From Verrucomicrobiota bacterium (GTDB taxonomy: Bacteria; Verrucomicrobiota; Verrucomicrobiia; Chthoniobacterales; UBA10450): a DNA stretch of 14,491 nucleotides. Position numbers and translations under genes: made by a program. Under the pieces are notes generated by a model. The model did not search any database. It saw nothing but the letters and a program-made list of their open reading frames with translations, and was not told the origin of the DNA. Positions 1-7,063 of this stretch are shown here, piece by piece. Location: positions 1-14,491 of the forward strand of contig QHPN01000067.1 of NCBI GenBank assembly GCA_003219115.1, read 5' to 3'. Position 1 is the first letter of the stretch. Each line of letters opens with the position of its first letter.

Positions 1-476
1 ATCGGCGGAAGAAATCGCCACGTCTCATAATGAGCGTATTCATGAAAAATCGAAATGCCTCCCTTCGGCATGACGGCACCGAGTTTCCGAATTAACAATG
101 AAGGATCACTAACGAATGATAAGACCCAGCGGCACCAGGAGAAATCGTAATTCGCTTTTGGCAAATCACCCGTCATCAGGTCGATTTCGTGAATTTTCAC
201 GTTGCCGAGGCCGCGACGGCGAAAGGATTCGCGCATCGCATTAACGAAGTTTGCGGAACGTTCCAGCGCCACGACTTGGCCGGAGGGTCCGACAATTTCA
301 GCCAAATCAAGCGCGGCATAGCCGGGACCGGCGCCGAGGTCGAGAACACGTTTACCGACGGTGATGCCTGCCCGCTGCCAGCAATCCAGCACCATCGGGC
401 GCCAGACCCGATGTTGCAGCCCGAGCCTAATCAACTCCTCATCGTGCGTTCCGAGAACGTAGTCCTTCTCGCTCAT
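1..476 (-). CDS. Class I SAM-dependent methyltransferase, 3' end beyond window
   Basis: The minus strand reads open from ATG at 476 to the window edge (158 codons), so the C-terminus is missing. Motif I, the glycine-rich SAM-binding loop, is seen as VLDLGAGPGYAALDLA at residues 44-59. An acidic residue follows strand 2 (VVALER, Glu72). A post-motif region, WCRWVLSFVSDP (about residues 114-125), leads into a PKGG turn at 137-140. This order is that of UbiE/COQ5-like Rossmann methyltransferases, which move a methyl group from SAM to a small molecule or other acceptor. The substrate cannot be read from the sequence. No Shine-Dalgarno is visible before the ATG. Upstream lie palindromic repeats rather than a co-oriented gene. 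The fold assignment is firm; the specific function is unknown. Confidence 0.85.
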   Translation of the reverse strand, partial: MSEKDYVLGTHDEELIRLGLQHRVWRPMVLDCWQRAGITVGKRVLDLGAGPGYAALDLAEIVGPSGQVVALERSANFVNAMRESFRRRGLGNVKIHEIDLMTGDLPKANYDFSWCRWVLSFVSDPSLLIRKLGAVMPKGGISIFHEYAHYETWRFLPP

Positions 477-521
477 GGCGGAACAATCGCCGCAAATCGT
501 GCTCTCTCGCTACTCGATTCT

Positions 522-744
522 TTTGCTGTGGTCCGCAAACAAGCCCAAACCGGCTCCGCGGAGCGTCGCCCTACCGCTGAAATCTGCGCGGGAAACACTG
601 GTAGGGCGAGACTCTGTCGAGCCGCTCAACCTTTCGCTGTGGTCCGCAACAAGAAGCCCAAACCGGCTCCGCAGAGCGTCGCCCTACCGCTGAAATCTGC
701 GCGAGGAAACCCTGGTAGGGCGAGACTCTGTCGAGCCGCTCAAC
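522..744. repeat. Two tandem palindromic repeat units (BIME-like)
   Basis: Two direct copies of about 110 bp lie head to tail (522-630 and 632-744) and differ at only a few positions. Each copy carries an imperfect inverted repeat: arms 551-575 / 600-624 in copy 1 and 664-688 / 714-738 in copy 2. The arms end in GTCGCCCTACC and GGTAGGGCGA, with a loop of about 25 nt rich in purines. They fill most of the gap between the methyltransferase and the sulfotransferase, both transcribed leftward. ORFs crossing the repeats have no family resemblance. I recall similar GGTAGGGCGAG palindromes scattered in verrucomicrobial genomes; that is memory, not a search. They could fold as RNA stem-loops or be REP-type mobile units. 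Confidence 0.85.
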
Positions 745-817
745 TGAATCTTTTCTGATCGAGGTCATCCGCGTAATGCGCGGTTGAGGCCTTTTCGCTA
801 TTTTGCGCTCATCTGAC

Positions 818-1462
818 TCACTCGCCGAAGCGATAGTTAAATGTCTCGATGTCCACCCTGAACTTTTCTTTGATTATATTTTGGGTCTCGGCTGTGTAGT
901 ATTCCGTGTAATGCCGCAACCTTGGGTTAGCGCGCGTTTGAGGAAGCGCTCCGGTTACCCCGAGCTTTTTCGCGACCACGGCCCAATCTTCCTCCAAACG
1001 TTCAAATCGGCCGATGAAATCAGCCAGCATCTTGCCATCGGCGTCGACGAACCAATCAAGCTGGTAGCGATGAGGCGAAGAATGGACGCAAGTGCTGCTA
1101 CTGTATTGAATCCAGCGGACAAATTCTTCGAAGCTCATCTGTTGTCGCATCTGGACCGCTTCGTTACGTTCGTAAAGCGAAACAACACGGTCCCATGGAT
1201 TGCGCACGAACCCGAACTTGAAGTAGCTCTCGAATTGTTGCCGTCCCCTTTCCTTTCGCCGCTCGGCCGGCAGCATGAGATAAAGCCATTCCATTATTCG
1301 GTCTTTTCTTCCTCCGCGAATAACCCAGTAGCTTTCCATCAGTCTCCTGATCTCAGACAAGCTCAGGTGCGGCTTGATTGCTCTACCGAGAATACGACGC
1401 ACACTGGTAGAACCGGTTTTGGGGACCTCAACGAAGATGCACTTGTACTGATGGGAGATCAT
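818..1462 (-). CDS. Sulfotransferase, Sulfotransfer_2-like (PAPS-dependent)
   Basis: This 214-residue protein should transfer a sulfate group from PAPS to a hydroxyl or amine, probably on a carbohydrate. The 5'-phosphosulfate-binding loop is PKTGSTS at residues 14-20, directly after a short strand (CIFVEV). The 3'-phosphate-binding segment is FVRNPWDRVVSLYERN at 85-100. The FVEVPKTGSTS context and the RNPWDR motif fit the chondroitin-4-sulfotransferase-like Sulfotransfer_2 family (PF03567). No signal peptide or membrane segment is visible. I chose the ATG at 1462 because the motif normally lies close to the N-terminus; the frame stays open to 1552 but would then overlap the divergent gene at 1509. 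The gene at 6084 is a sulfotransferase of a different type. The acceptor is unknown. Confidence 0.85.
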   Translation of the reverse strand: MISHQYKCIFVEVPKTGSTSVRRILGRAIKPHLSLSEIRRLMESYWVIRGGRKDRIMEWLYLMLPAERRKERGRQQFESYFKFGFVRNPWDRVVSLYERNEAVQMRQQMSFEEFVRWIQYSSSTCVHSSPHRYQLDWFVDADGKMLADFIGRFERLEEDWAVVAKKLGVTGALPQTRANPRLRHYTEYYTAETQNIIKEKFRVDIETFNYRFGE

Positions 1463-1508
1463 GGCTTGTTTGCCCGCCTGCGGACATTCAAGATAATTCC
1501 ATTCGTTA

Positions 1509-2282
1509 ATGAAAGCGATTGTTCTGACCTTCGACCGGCATCGCGCCATCACTCAGCATCTGATGCTGCAGTACCAACGGATCTGGCCGGATCATCCGTT
1601 CCGCTTTCGCATTCCCTATCAACAACTCCGCGGCCCGGACTCGGAACGCGTTGAATATGTCGAGTCGCCGCCGGAGATCGCTGCCACAATTTTGCGACTG
1701 CTCCAGGACACTGAAGATGAAGAATGGGTCTATTGGTGTTCCGACGATAAATATCCGATCGATTTCAAAGTAGAAAAAATCAACGGGCTTCTCCAATACG
1801 TTCTAACTACTCCGGAAATCAGCGGGCTCCTTTTTTGCCGTGCCCGAGCAACTCTGGACCGACCCGACCTGGCCTTGCATTCCCGCCAACTCGTTACTCC
1901 GGCCGGCGACATCCTGCTCGAGCGCAAAGGATGGTATCAAATTTGGATTCATCAGTTCCTCAAAGCAAAGGTGCTTCGTTCGCTTTTTTCCCAGCTACCC
2001 CTGAAAATTCCGTCAGCCAAGGCGCTGGATGCTTTGAAGGATCAAATTCCGAAGCCGGATGAATATCACTTGTTTGTCACCGAGCAAAACTTCGCGGTCT
2101 TTGGCGAAAGCACCAAGCGAGGAGTCATTACCAGGAACTGCCTCGAGAGTATCCGCCAAACTGATATCGAGCTGCCGGAATGGTTCCAGCGCTCAAACGG
2201 CGAATGGGTCACGATGGGAAAATTGCCCGAGAAAACACCCTGGCAAAAACTCCGCAGCCGCATATTCAGCCGGAAAAGCTAG
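1509..2282 (+). CDS. Unrecognised protein, possibly glycosyltransferase-like
   Basis: This 257-residue protein has no family that I recognise with certainty. It opens with a beta strand, MKAIVLTFDRHRAIT, followed by a helix and a region naming WPDHPF. An acidic turn in YWCSDDKYPIDF (Ser78-Asp79-Asp80) resembles the DxD metal and nucleotide-sugar site of GT-A glycosyltransferases. A later conserved-looking segment, FGESTKRGVITRNC, could be part of an acceptor site. There is no signal peptide or membrane segment. It is divergent from the sulfotransferase with only 46 bp between their starts, so the two may share a promoter region and act on the same glycan. That pathway link is inference. The gene is convincing as coding because it fills its frame and covers several shorter antisense frames. 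Confidence 0.7.
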   Translation: MKAIVLTFDRHRAITQHLMLQYQRIWPDHPFRFRIPYQQLRGPDSERVEYVESPPEIAATILRLLQDTEDEEWVYWCSDDKYPIDFKVEKINGLLQYVLTTPEISGLLFCRARATLDRPDLALHSRQLVTPAGDILLERKGWYQIWIHQFLKAKVLRSLFSQLPLKIPSAKALDALKDQIPKPDEYHLFVTEQNFAVFGESTKRGVITRNCLESIRQTDIELPEWFQRSNGEWVTMGKLPEKTPWQKLRSRIFSRKS

Positions 2283-2490
2283 GGAAGATGATTTGCTGCC
2301 AACAGCCCGACGCCTGCCGCGGCCCCGACTCCTGAGACAATTGCAGTGTAGTTCCCCGGTGCCAGATCAATCAGAGCGCTGATTCGGCTAGTTTGGCGGG
2401 AGCGAGTCCAGCCGACTCAATGGCGTTCTTCTGCGAGCCCTTCCAATTGTCGTTAGCACCGATCCTGGTTCCGTGAGTGTCAAATAGATC
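2278..2490 (-). pseudogene. Frameshifted relic of a verrucomicrobial secreted repeat domain
   Basis: On the minus strand from 2490 one frame reads DLFDTHGTRIGANDNWKGS and continues to LAPAKLAESAL. The adjacent frame continues as IDLAPGNYTAIVSGVG to a stop just beside the end of the plus-strand gene. Together these match, from memory, the pattern DLxDxxGxxIxxNDNWK...ESAL(I)xLAPGxYTAIVxG, which recurs near the C-terminus of large secreted proteins in Verrucomicrobiota. The break is an extra AG at 2373-2376 (AGAG on the plus strand); removing two bases restores one frame. Upstream of 2508 the frame meets a stop and the resemblance fades. It is therefore a decayed C-terminal fragment, not an intact gene. 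I infer that the rest of the parent gene was lost or lies scrambled in 2500-3150. Confidence 0.6.
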
Positions 2491-2576
2491 AGTCGCGCGG
2501 TCGAATTAACAACCACGCGCCAAGTGCTGGAAACGATCTCCTGATTCGGGTCATCACTGACCGCGCCGGCAGGAAA

Positions 2577-3152
2577 TCATCCTTCCTCAAAGCGACGCTG
2601 GCACGACTTGCTCCCGGAACCGAACGCAAGAGCCCGCGAGAAATTGAAAGGCATCGTATACCGACGCAGATTTCCGGTGAATTTTGCCCACTTCTCCCTG
2701 AGAGTAACGAGTGGCCGAAAGCCCCGGGTTGCGCGACCGATGCGCCCGGGATGAGAGGCCGATTTGCGAGCACCGATCTGGCGTGGGTGCAACGCGCTCC
2801 TGTCGTCATTGTTCGACCTAATCGGCGGGTTTTGCGGAGCGGACGGTGCGACTGCTGGTCCCTGCGGCGAGACTATCACAGGCGAGCTATACGATTGCCG
2901 TAGCCAATGATGCGGCCGCGGAACCTCCTCGTCGCCGTCAAGTAAAAGCAATGAACAAATAAGACCACCACCGGCGAAGATGGCGGTGATAACAGCTAAT
3001 TGGGTCGAGTGATAACTCCGTCGGCAAGCTGGCGTATCAAGTGAACCCAGCTGTGGCAAGAGCCGATCGGATGATTCAGCGAGCGGCTGATCAAAACGAA
3101 ATAGGTCTACATCGGAGGACGCAGACTTGTTGGGGGAAGCGGGAGAAGCCAT
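2577..3152 (-). CDS. Doubtful hypothetical protein with one membrane segment
   Basis: This is a 191-codon frame with no recognised family. Residues 1-50 are polar. A hydrophobic stretch, LAVITAIFAGGGLICSLLLL (about 52-71), could be a single membrane helix. A Pro/Ser-rich linker follows (VIVSPQGPAVAPSAPQNPP). From about residue 118 the translation becomes Arg-rich and compositionally odd, which suggests a frame change or non-coding sequence. Two other minus frames are also partly open there. It lies just upstream, in the same direction, of the decayed repeat-domain relic ending at 2278, so it could be the N-terminal remnant of the same broken gene. No Shine-Dalgarno precedes the ATG at 3152. 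Treat the N-terminal third as possibly real and the rest as unsupported. Confidence 0.3.
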   Translation of the reverse strand: MASPASPNKSASSDVDLFRFDQPLAESSDRLLPQLGSLDTPACRRSYHSTQLAVITAIFAGGGLICSLLLLDGDEEVPRPHHWLRQSYSSPVIVSPQGPAVAPSAPQNPPIRSNNDDRSALHPRQIGARKSASHPGRIGRATRGFRPLVTLREKWAKFTGNLRRYTMPFNFSRALAFGSGSKSCQRRFEEG

Positions 3153-3230
3153 GCAAACAGCTGCTTCTACTTTGTTCGAGCAGGTTTTATTCCGTTAAGG
3201 GCGTAAAACCGCCTCTAACCTACCCCAAGA

Positions 3231-3743
3231 TCAGAGTCCCAGCGGATGACGGGCCTCAAATCCGGCCGGGCCGCGAAAGGCCGTTTGCCAACGCGGGGCC
3301 CAGCGATATCGCGAGCTGTCGCCGGGCGTTGTATCCAATCTTAAGCCGGCGATTACCGCAAACGTATGTCCATTGCGAGCATATACGGTGATCCATCGAC
3401 CGGGTCCGCGCTGACCATACCGACGAAAATCCGAAGAACCCATCGGCCACGAAATTAACCCGGCACCGCCGAGAGCATACGAAACGGTTCCCGAACAATC
3501 GTAACCACTGTCGTGAAAGGAGGCATGTCCGCCACCATAACGATATGGTTTTGAGCGCAATTGATTTGCCGCCCAAATCGCTCGCTTAACTGCAAGCGGC
3601 GCCTGAGTCGGAGCCAGGGCGATTCCGCCGCACACCGCGGCCCGCGAACCGGGCGTTGTCGGACCGCTGTCGGGAAAGATCGCAGCGTAAGTGCAATTGC
3701 CGCAAACAACGAGCACCAGAGTTACAAGTGGGGACCACCTCAT
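3231..3743 (-). CDS. Secreted NlpC/P60-like peptidoglycan endopeptidase
   Basis: This 170-residue exported protein probably cleaves peptide cross-bridges in the cell wall. Residues 1-20 form a signal peptide (MRWSPLVTLVLVVCGNCTYA) with a plausible cleavage after Ala20. The catalytic domain starts near residue 54 (AIWAANQLRSKPYRYGGGH). The nucleophile motif is DSGYDCSGTVSYAL with Cys83, and the general-base histidine is His126 in NGHTFAVIAGLRLDT. Both motifs are standard for the NlpC/P60 family. The third polar residue would lie after the histidine strand, but I cannot fix it by eye. There is no SH3 or LysM domain, so substrate targeting is unclear. It is divergent from the secreted serine protease, with about 150 bp between the starts. 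Confidence 0.85.
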   Translation of the reverse strand: MRWSPLVTLVLVVCGNCTYAAIFPDSGPTTPGSRAAVCGGIALAPTQAPLAVKRAIWAANQLRSKPYRYGGGHASFHDSGYDCSGTVSYALGGAGLISWPMGSSDFRRYGQRGPGRWITVYARNGHTFAVIAGLRLDTTPGDSSRYRWAPRWQTAFRGPAGFEARHPLGL

Positions 3744-3892
3744 TCTTTTACTAAATCGGAGCTAGCGATATGCCAGCAGTTCAGAAGGAGCCCGACAGAC
3801 TCGCGTTGATTTTTTCGGAACAACGCTGGCAAAATGCTTTTACGCTTTTTACGTTGCAAGTAGCGCCATTTTTCGATATACGTCTCCCCCAT

Positions 3893-4984
3893 ATGATCTA
3901 TTCGCTCCTTCGCAGATTGGGCAAAGCATGCCTTGGCTTTGCGTTCCTGACAGTTCCGCTAATCGCCTTTGCCGGCCCGCCTGGCTTGCTCGACAATGAC
4001 CATCCAGCGGTACGCGCAGTGATGGCTGCGCAGGCAGAGGTCACGGATCAATGGATGCAACACCCGGAAGTTCTTGGCACGGCCGTAGGTATTGATGCCG
4101 CCGGTATCCCAGCCCTGCGGGTTTACATTGATCGCGATGCTGCAAATGCCGGGGAAATAATTCGCAATCTGCCGCGGGAGGTGCAAGGCCAGCGCGTAGA
4201 GATTGAGCTAACCGATAAATTCCGCGCCATGCGAGGTAACCCGCATAGTGGCACAAGTCATACCGCCAAGCAGACACCGCCAATTCAGCTGGGTACGTCT
4301 GGCGGGTGGAGCAAAGATTTGGCCAATGGTTATTGTTGTGGCGGCACTCTCGGATCGTTAGTCCAGATCAGCAGCACGCAATATATTCTGAGTAACTACC
4401 ATGTCTTCGAGTCGGACATCGTCTCGGGTGGTAATAACACTGTCGCCACGACCGGCGATCCCATTATTCAGCCGGGACTCATTGATGTGAACTGCAACGT
4501 TAGCGGCGCTCAAACGGTTGCGACCCTGGTTAAGAAAAGCTCGCTTCCGAAGAGCAACGTGGATTGCTCCATTGGCAAAGTGGTGAGCGGCATGGTGCGA
4601 ACCGACGGCGCTATCCTTCAAATCGGAACAATCTCGAAGACGACCGTCGGCGCTTTTATTAATCAGGCGGTGAAGAAGAGCGGGCGAACAACCGGTTTAT
4701 CGCACAGCTCAGTTTCTGGTCTGAATGCAACCATCAGCGTGACCTATGACAACGAATGCGCCGGCGGCACCGCGTTCACCAAGACGTTTACCGGACAGAT
4801 CGTCGTAGCTAACGGCGGCAGCAAATTCCTGAACAGTGGTGATTCCGGGTCGTTGATGGTTGAAGATGTTGCTACCAACCCGCACGCGGTCGGACTGCTC
4901 TACGCCGGAAGCAGCGTTGATGCGATCGCCAACCCTATCCAGCAAGTGCTGAACTTTCTCGGCGCCACCATGGTTGGCCAGTAA
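3893..4984 (+). CDS. Secreted trypsin-like serine protease with N-terminal prodomain-like region
   Basis: This 363-residue exported protein has a chymotrypsin-fold catalytic domain. The signal peptide is residues 1-27, ending in VPLIAFA. Residues 38-112 form a separate small alpha/beta region (HPEVLGTAVGID...VEIELTDKFRAM). The protease domain runs from about 130 to the end. The apparent triad is His170 (LSNYHVF), Asp224 (SNVDCSIG) and Ser318 (NSGDSGSLMVED). The start at 3893 is preferred because it begins the signal peptide; the frame is open to 3770, but the extra 41 residues would bury it. No Shine-Dalgarno is visible. A weak promoter-like pair, TTGATT at 3806 and CAAAAT at 3830, lies upstream. 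A strong terminator follows. The N-terminal region resembles the whole mature protein encoded at 5069. The physiological substrate is unknown. Confidence 0.85.
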   Translation: MIYSLLRRLGKACLGFAFLTVPLIAFAGPPGLLDNDHPAVRAVMAAQAEVTDQWMQHPEVLGTAVGIDAAGIPALRVYIDRDAANAGEIIRNLPREVQGQRVEIELTDKFRAMRGNPHSGTSHTAKQTPPIQLGTSGGWSKDLANGYCCGGTLGSLVQISSTQYILSNYHVFESDIVSGGNNTVATTGDPIIQPGLIDVNCNVSGAQTVATLVKKSSLPKSNVDCSIGKVVSGMVRTDGAILQIGTISKTTVGAFINQAVKKSGRTTGLSHSSVSGLNATISVTYDNECAGGTAFTKTFTGQIVVANGGSKFLNSGDSGSLMVEDVATNPHAVGLLYAGSSVDAIANPIQQVLNFLGATMVGQ

Positions 4985-5005
4985 ACCAAGGTGACGTAGT
5001 TTCGA

Positions 5006-5043
5006 ACGCCCGTTCGCTTAAAAGCGAGCGGGTGTTTTGTTTT
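5006..5043 (+). terminator. Rho-independent terminator after the serine protease gene
   Basis: A GC-rich stem of about 12 pairs (one side CGCCCGTTCGC, the other GCGAGCGGG, one mismatch) closes a short AT loop. It is followed at once by the T-rich run TGTTTTGTTTT. It lies 22 bp after the protease stop and before the small gene at 5069, so that gene probably needs its own promoter or read-through. Confidence 0.8.
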
Positions 5044-5068
5044 CTCCCGTGAAGTCGTACTTTGAGAT

Positions 5069-5368
5069 GTGAAGCGGATCTTTTTCCATACCGTGCTCTT
5101 TCTGACGGTAGTAGCGACCCAACTTATGAGTGAAACCCCCTCTGGACGCGCCGATATCAATGCCGTTCTTGCCACGCACGAGAAGGAGTTAATGGCAATT
5201 CCCGGAGTTGTAGGCGTCTACGTCGGAGTACTTGGTGATGGCAAATCGCCCTGCCTGAAGATCATGCTGGCGCGGCGCACACCGGAATCAAACCAAATTC
5301 CCGCGCAAATTGATGGCTTTCCTGTCCGAGTGGAAGTGACCGGCGAAATTCGGCCACTTGGACGTTAG
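5069..5368 (+). CDS. Small secreted protein resembling the protease's N-terminal domain
   Basis: This 99-residue protein starts at GTG. An ATG two bases earlier, in another frame, is followed directly by a stop codon. Residues 1-21 look like a signal peptide (KRIFFHTVLFLTVVATQLMS). The mature part aligns with residues 38-112 of the protease encoded just upstream. Shared features are xVLATHEKE / xVMAAQAEV, IPGVVGVYVG / HPEVLGTAVG, PCLKIML / PALRVYI, and a final G-x-x-V-x-V/I-E-V/L-T-x-x-x-R-P/A-L/M. I infer that it is a free-standing version of the prodomain and could act as an inhibitor, chaperone or exosite partner in the same compartment. It has no catalytic motif. The family is otherwise uncharacterised to my knowledge. 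A strong terminator separates it from the protease gene. Confidence 0.75.
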   Translation: MKRIFFHTVLFLTVVATQLMSETPSGRADINAVLATHEKELMAIPGVVGVYVGVLGDGKSPCLKIMLARRTPESNQIPAQIDGFPVRVEVTGEIRPLGR

Positions 5369-5406
5369 TTTGACCGACGACGAGAAATAAGCTCCAACAT
5401 TCCTTC

Positions 5407-6009
5407 ATGGCCAAAAAAGATCCGCGGATAGACGCTTATATTGCGGAGGCGGCGCCGTTTGCGCAGCCGATCTTGCGACATCTCCGCAAGCTGGTTCATA
5501 CGGCATGCCCCGAGGTGCAGGAGACAATGAAATGGAGAATACCGCATTTCGACTATCACGGAATCATGCTCGGAATGGCGGCATTCAAAGAGCATTGCTC
5601 GATTGGATTTTGGAAAGGCCAGCTCATCCTGGGCAAACGCGCAGGGAGCGACGGCGGCATGGGTCATTTCGGTAAAGTAACCAGCCTCAAAGACGTGCCT
5701 TCTGACAAGCGTTTCATTGAATATGTGCGCAAAGCGGCAGCATTAAATAAGCAAGGCATCAAAAAGCCAGCCGACCTCAAACCCCGGTCTGCTCGGCCTG
5801 AGCTAACGATTCCTGAATACTTCCGGACGGCATTACGCAAGAACAAGAAAGCCGCGGCTACTTTTGCAGGATTCAGTTACACCAATAAGAAGGAATACCT
5901 CGATTGGTTGACCGAAGCGAAGCGAGAAGAAACGCGCGCGAAACGATTGAAAAACACGATCGACTGGCTGGCCGAAGGAAAGCCGCGCAATTGGAAATAC
6001 CTGAATTAG
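5407..6009 (+). CDS. DUF1801 / YdeI-OmdA family protein
   Basis: This is a 200-residue cytoplasmic protein with two recognisable parts. Residues 14-100 match the DUF1801 (YdhG-like) fold: IDAYIAEAAPFAQPILRHLRKLVHTACPEVQE, then the signature MKWRIPHFDY and a phenylalanine-rich strand, HCSIGFWKG. The C-terminal part (about 133-195) matches the YdeI/OmpD-associated module: LTIPEYFRTALRKNKKAAATF, FSYTNKKEYLDWL and a KR...TIDWLAEGK end. This two-part arrangement is common in YdeI-type proteins of many bacteria. Their biochemical role is not settled; links to metal handling or stress have been proposed. It starts at ATG 5407 without an evident ribosome-binding site, 38 bp after the small secreted protein. 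I see no functional tie to its neighbours. Confidence 0.85.
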   Translation: MAKKDPRIDAYIAEAAPFAQPILRHLRKLVHTACPEVQETMKWRIPHFDYHGIMLGMAAFKEHCSIGFWKGQLILGKRAGSDGGMGHFGKVTSLKDVPSDKRFIEYVRKAAALNKQGIKKPADLKPRSARPELTIPEYFRTALRKNKKAAATFAGFSYTNKKEYLDWLTEAKREETRAKRLKNTIDWLAEGKPRNWKYLN

Positions 6010-6083
6010 CATCTGCCGCGTCCCGCCAATCTGCCGATAGACTAAGTTGGAATTAAAAGCAAAGAGCGGGATTATCCAGGACG

Positions 6084-6863
6084 ATGGGAACGACGACTAG
6101 CAAGCTCGATTTTATCATCGCCGGCACCCAAAAATCCGGGACCAGCGTGCTGACTTATTATCTGAACCAGCATCCCGCCATCGCCATGGCGCACAAGGAG
6201 GAGGCGCATTTGCTAGTCCAGCCGCGGCGCCACTTCTTCGACAACGAGGCGATGTTCGCCTCCGGCAATATTAATTACGACCTGCTCCACCGCGATGTTC
6301 CCCTGACCGCGCAGACGCTGGTTACCGGAACTTGCACGCCGGTTTACACCTACTGGAAACCGGCGATGCAACGCATCCATGACTACAATCCATCGATCAA
6401 GCTGATTATTTTGCTGCGCAATCCAATCGACCGCGCCTTCTCTCATTGGAATATGCAACGCGATCGAAAACTCGACTCACTCGACTTTTTGGAGGCAGTC
6501 AAGCAGGAAGAGAATCGCGCCCGGGAAGTATACCCGCTTCAGCTGCGCAAGTTCTCGTACGTCGAGCGCGGATTCTATTCTGAGCAAATGGAGCGTGTCT
6601 TTAAATTCTTCCCGCGCGAACAGGTTCTAGTTATCAAGTTCGACGACCTGCGCAGAGACTATCGAGCTGTCACCGATAGAATCTTTAACTTTCTAGGAGT
6701 CCCTCCTTTCCCTCGGCTCAAGACTCGTGAAGAAAATGTTATCCTTTACGCCAGGCGAATGACCCAATCGGAGCGCGAATATCTATTTTCAATCTTCGAA
6801 AATGACATCGCCAAGCTGGAGAATTTACTCTGCTGGGATTGCTCCGATTGGAAACCCGATTGA
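6084..6863 (+). CDS. Sulfotransferase, heparan N-sulfotransferase-like (Sulfotransfer_1)
   Basis: This 259-residue PAPS-dependent sulfotransferase is of the NDST/heparan type. The 5'-phosphosulfate loop is IIAGTQKSGTSVL at residues 11-23, including Lys17. The 3'-phosphate segment is LLRNPIDRAFSHWNM at 110-124, with Arg112 and Ser120. A tract of aromatic and basic residues follows (YVERGFYSEQMERVFKFFPREQVLVIKFDDL), as usual in this family. There is no signal peptide or membrane helix, so it is probably cytoplasmic, acting on a nucleotide-linked or lipid-linked glycan or a small acceptor. The ATG at 6084 is preceded by AGGA with very short spacing. Its family differs from that of the sulfotransferase at 818-1462, so the organism probably makes at least two sulfated products. 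The acceptor is unknown. Confidence 0.88.
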   Translation: MGTTTSKLDFIIAGTQKSGTSVLTYYLNQHPAIAMAHKEEAHLLVQPRRHFFDNEAMFASGNINYDLLHRDVPLTAQTLVTGTCTPVYTYWKPAMQRIHDYNPSIKLIILLRNPIDRAFSHWNMQRDRKLDSLDFLEAVKQEENRAREVYPLQLRKFSYVERGFYSEQMERVFKFFPREQVLVIKFDDLRRDYRAVTDRIFNFLGVPPFPRLKTREENVILYARRMTQSEREYLFSIFENDIAKLENLLCWDCSDWKPD

Positions 6864-6950
6864 AGAAATCCAATATTGCTGCCGACGGTTGTGTGATTGA
6901 ATGTTTCGAGGGCTGATCCCACTATCTCTCCCCTCTCGAGCACCTACTAC

Positions 6951-6970
6951 AAAGCCCGCATAACGGGCCT
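6951..6970 (-). terminator. Likely terminator for the beta-propeller gene
   Basis: On the minus strand a GCCCG / CGGGC stem with a 5-nt loop is followed by TTTGT. It lies about 95 bp past the stop of the NHL protein gene, between that gene and the convergent sulfotransferase. A second small hairpin, CAGCTT / AAGCTG, sits at 6990-7006. The T-run is short, so efficiency is uncertain. Confidence 0.45.
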
Positions 6971-7063
6971 GTATCCCGCAATTCGCCTACAGCTTTATTT
7001 AAGCTGCTCCAGTGGTTAAGCGATCTGGCTGCTGGCGCGAGCAATTCCAGCGGTCTATTCAGC

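Noticed and set aside
522..744. Possible CRISPR-like repeats
   Set aside because: There are only two adjacent long units with internal palindromes and no spacers.
189..758. Long plus-strand ORF (189 codons) at the left edge
   Set aside because: It is antisense to the clear methyltransferase (1-476) and then runs through the tandem repeats; its translation shows the repeat units twice and no family.
803..1654. Plus-strand ORF of 283 codons
   Set aside because: It covers the antisense of the sulfotransferase, whose PAPS motifs are unmistakable on the minus strand, and has no recognisable domain.
3183..3210. Possible hairpin terminator GGTTTTA / TAAAACC beyond the NlpC/P60 gene
   Set aside because: The stem is only 7 AT-rich pairs with a 14-nt loop and no following T-run.
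3770..3892. Upstream extension of the serine protease frame
   Set aside because: The added 41 residues would precede a good signal peptide and look like translated promoter DNA.
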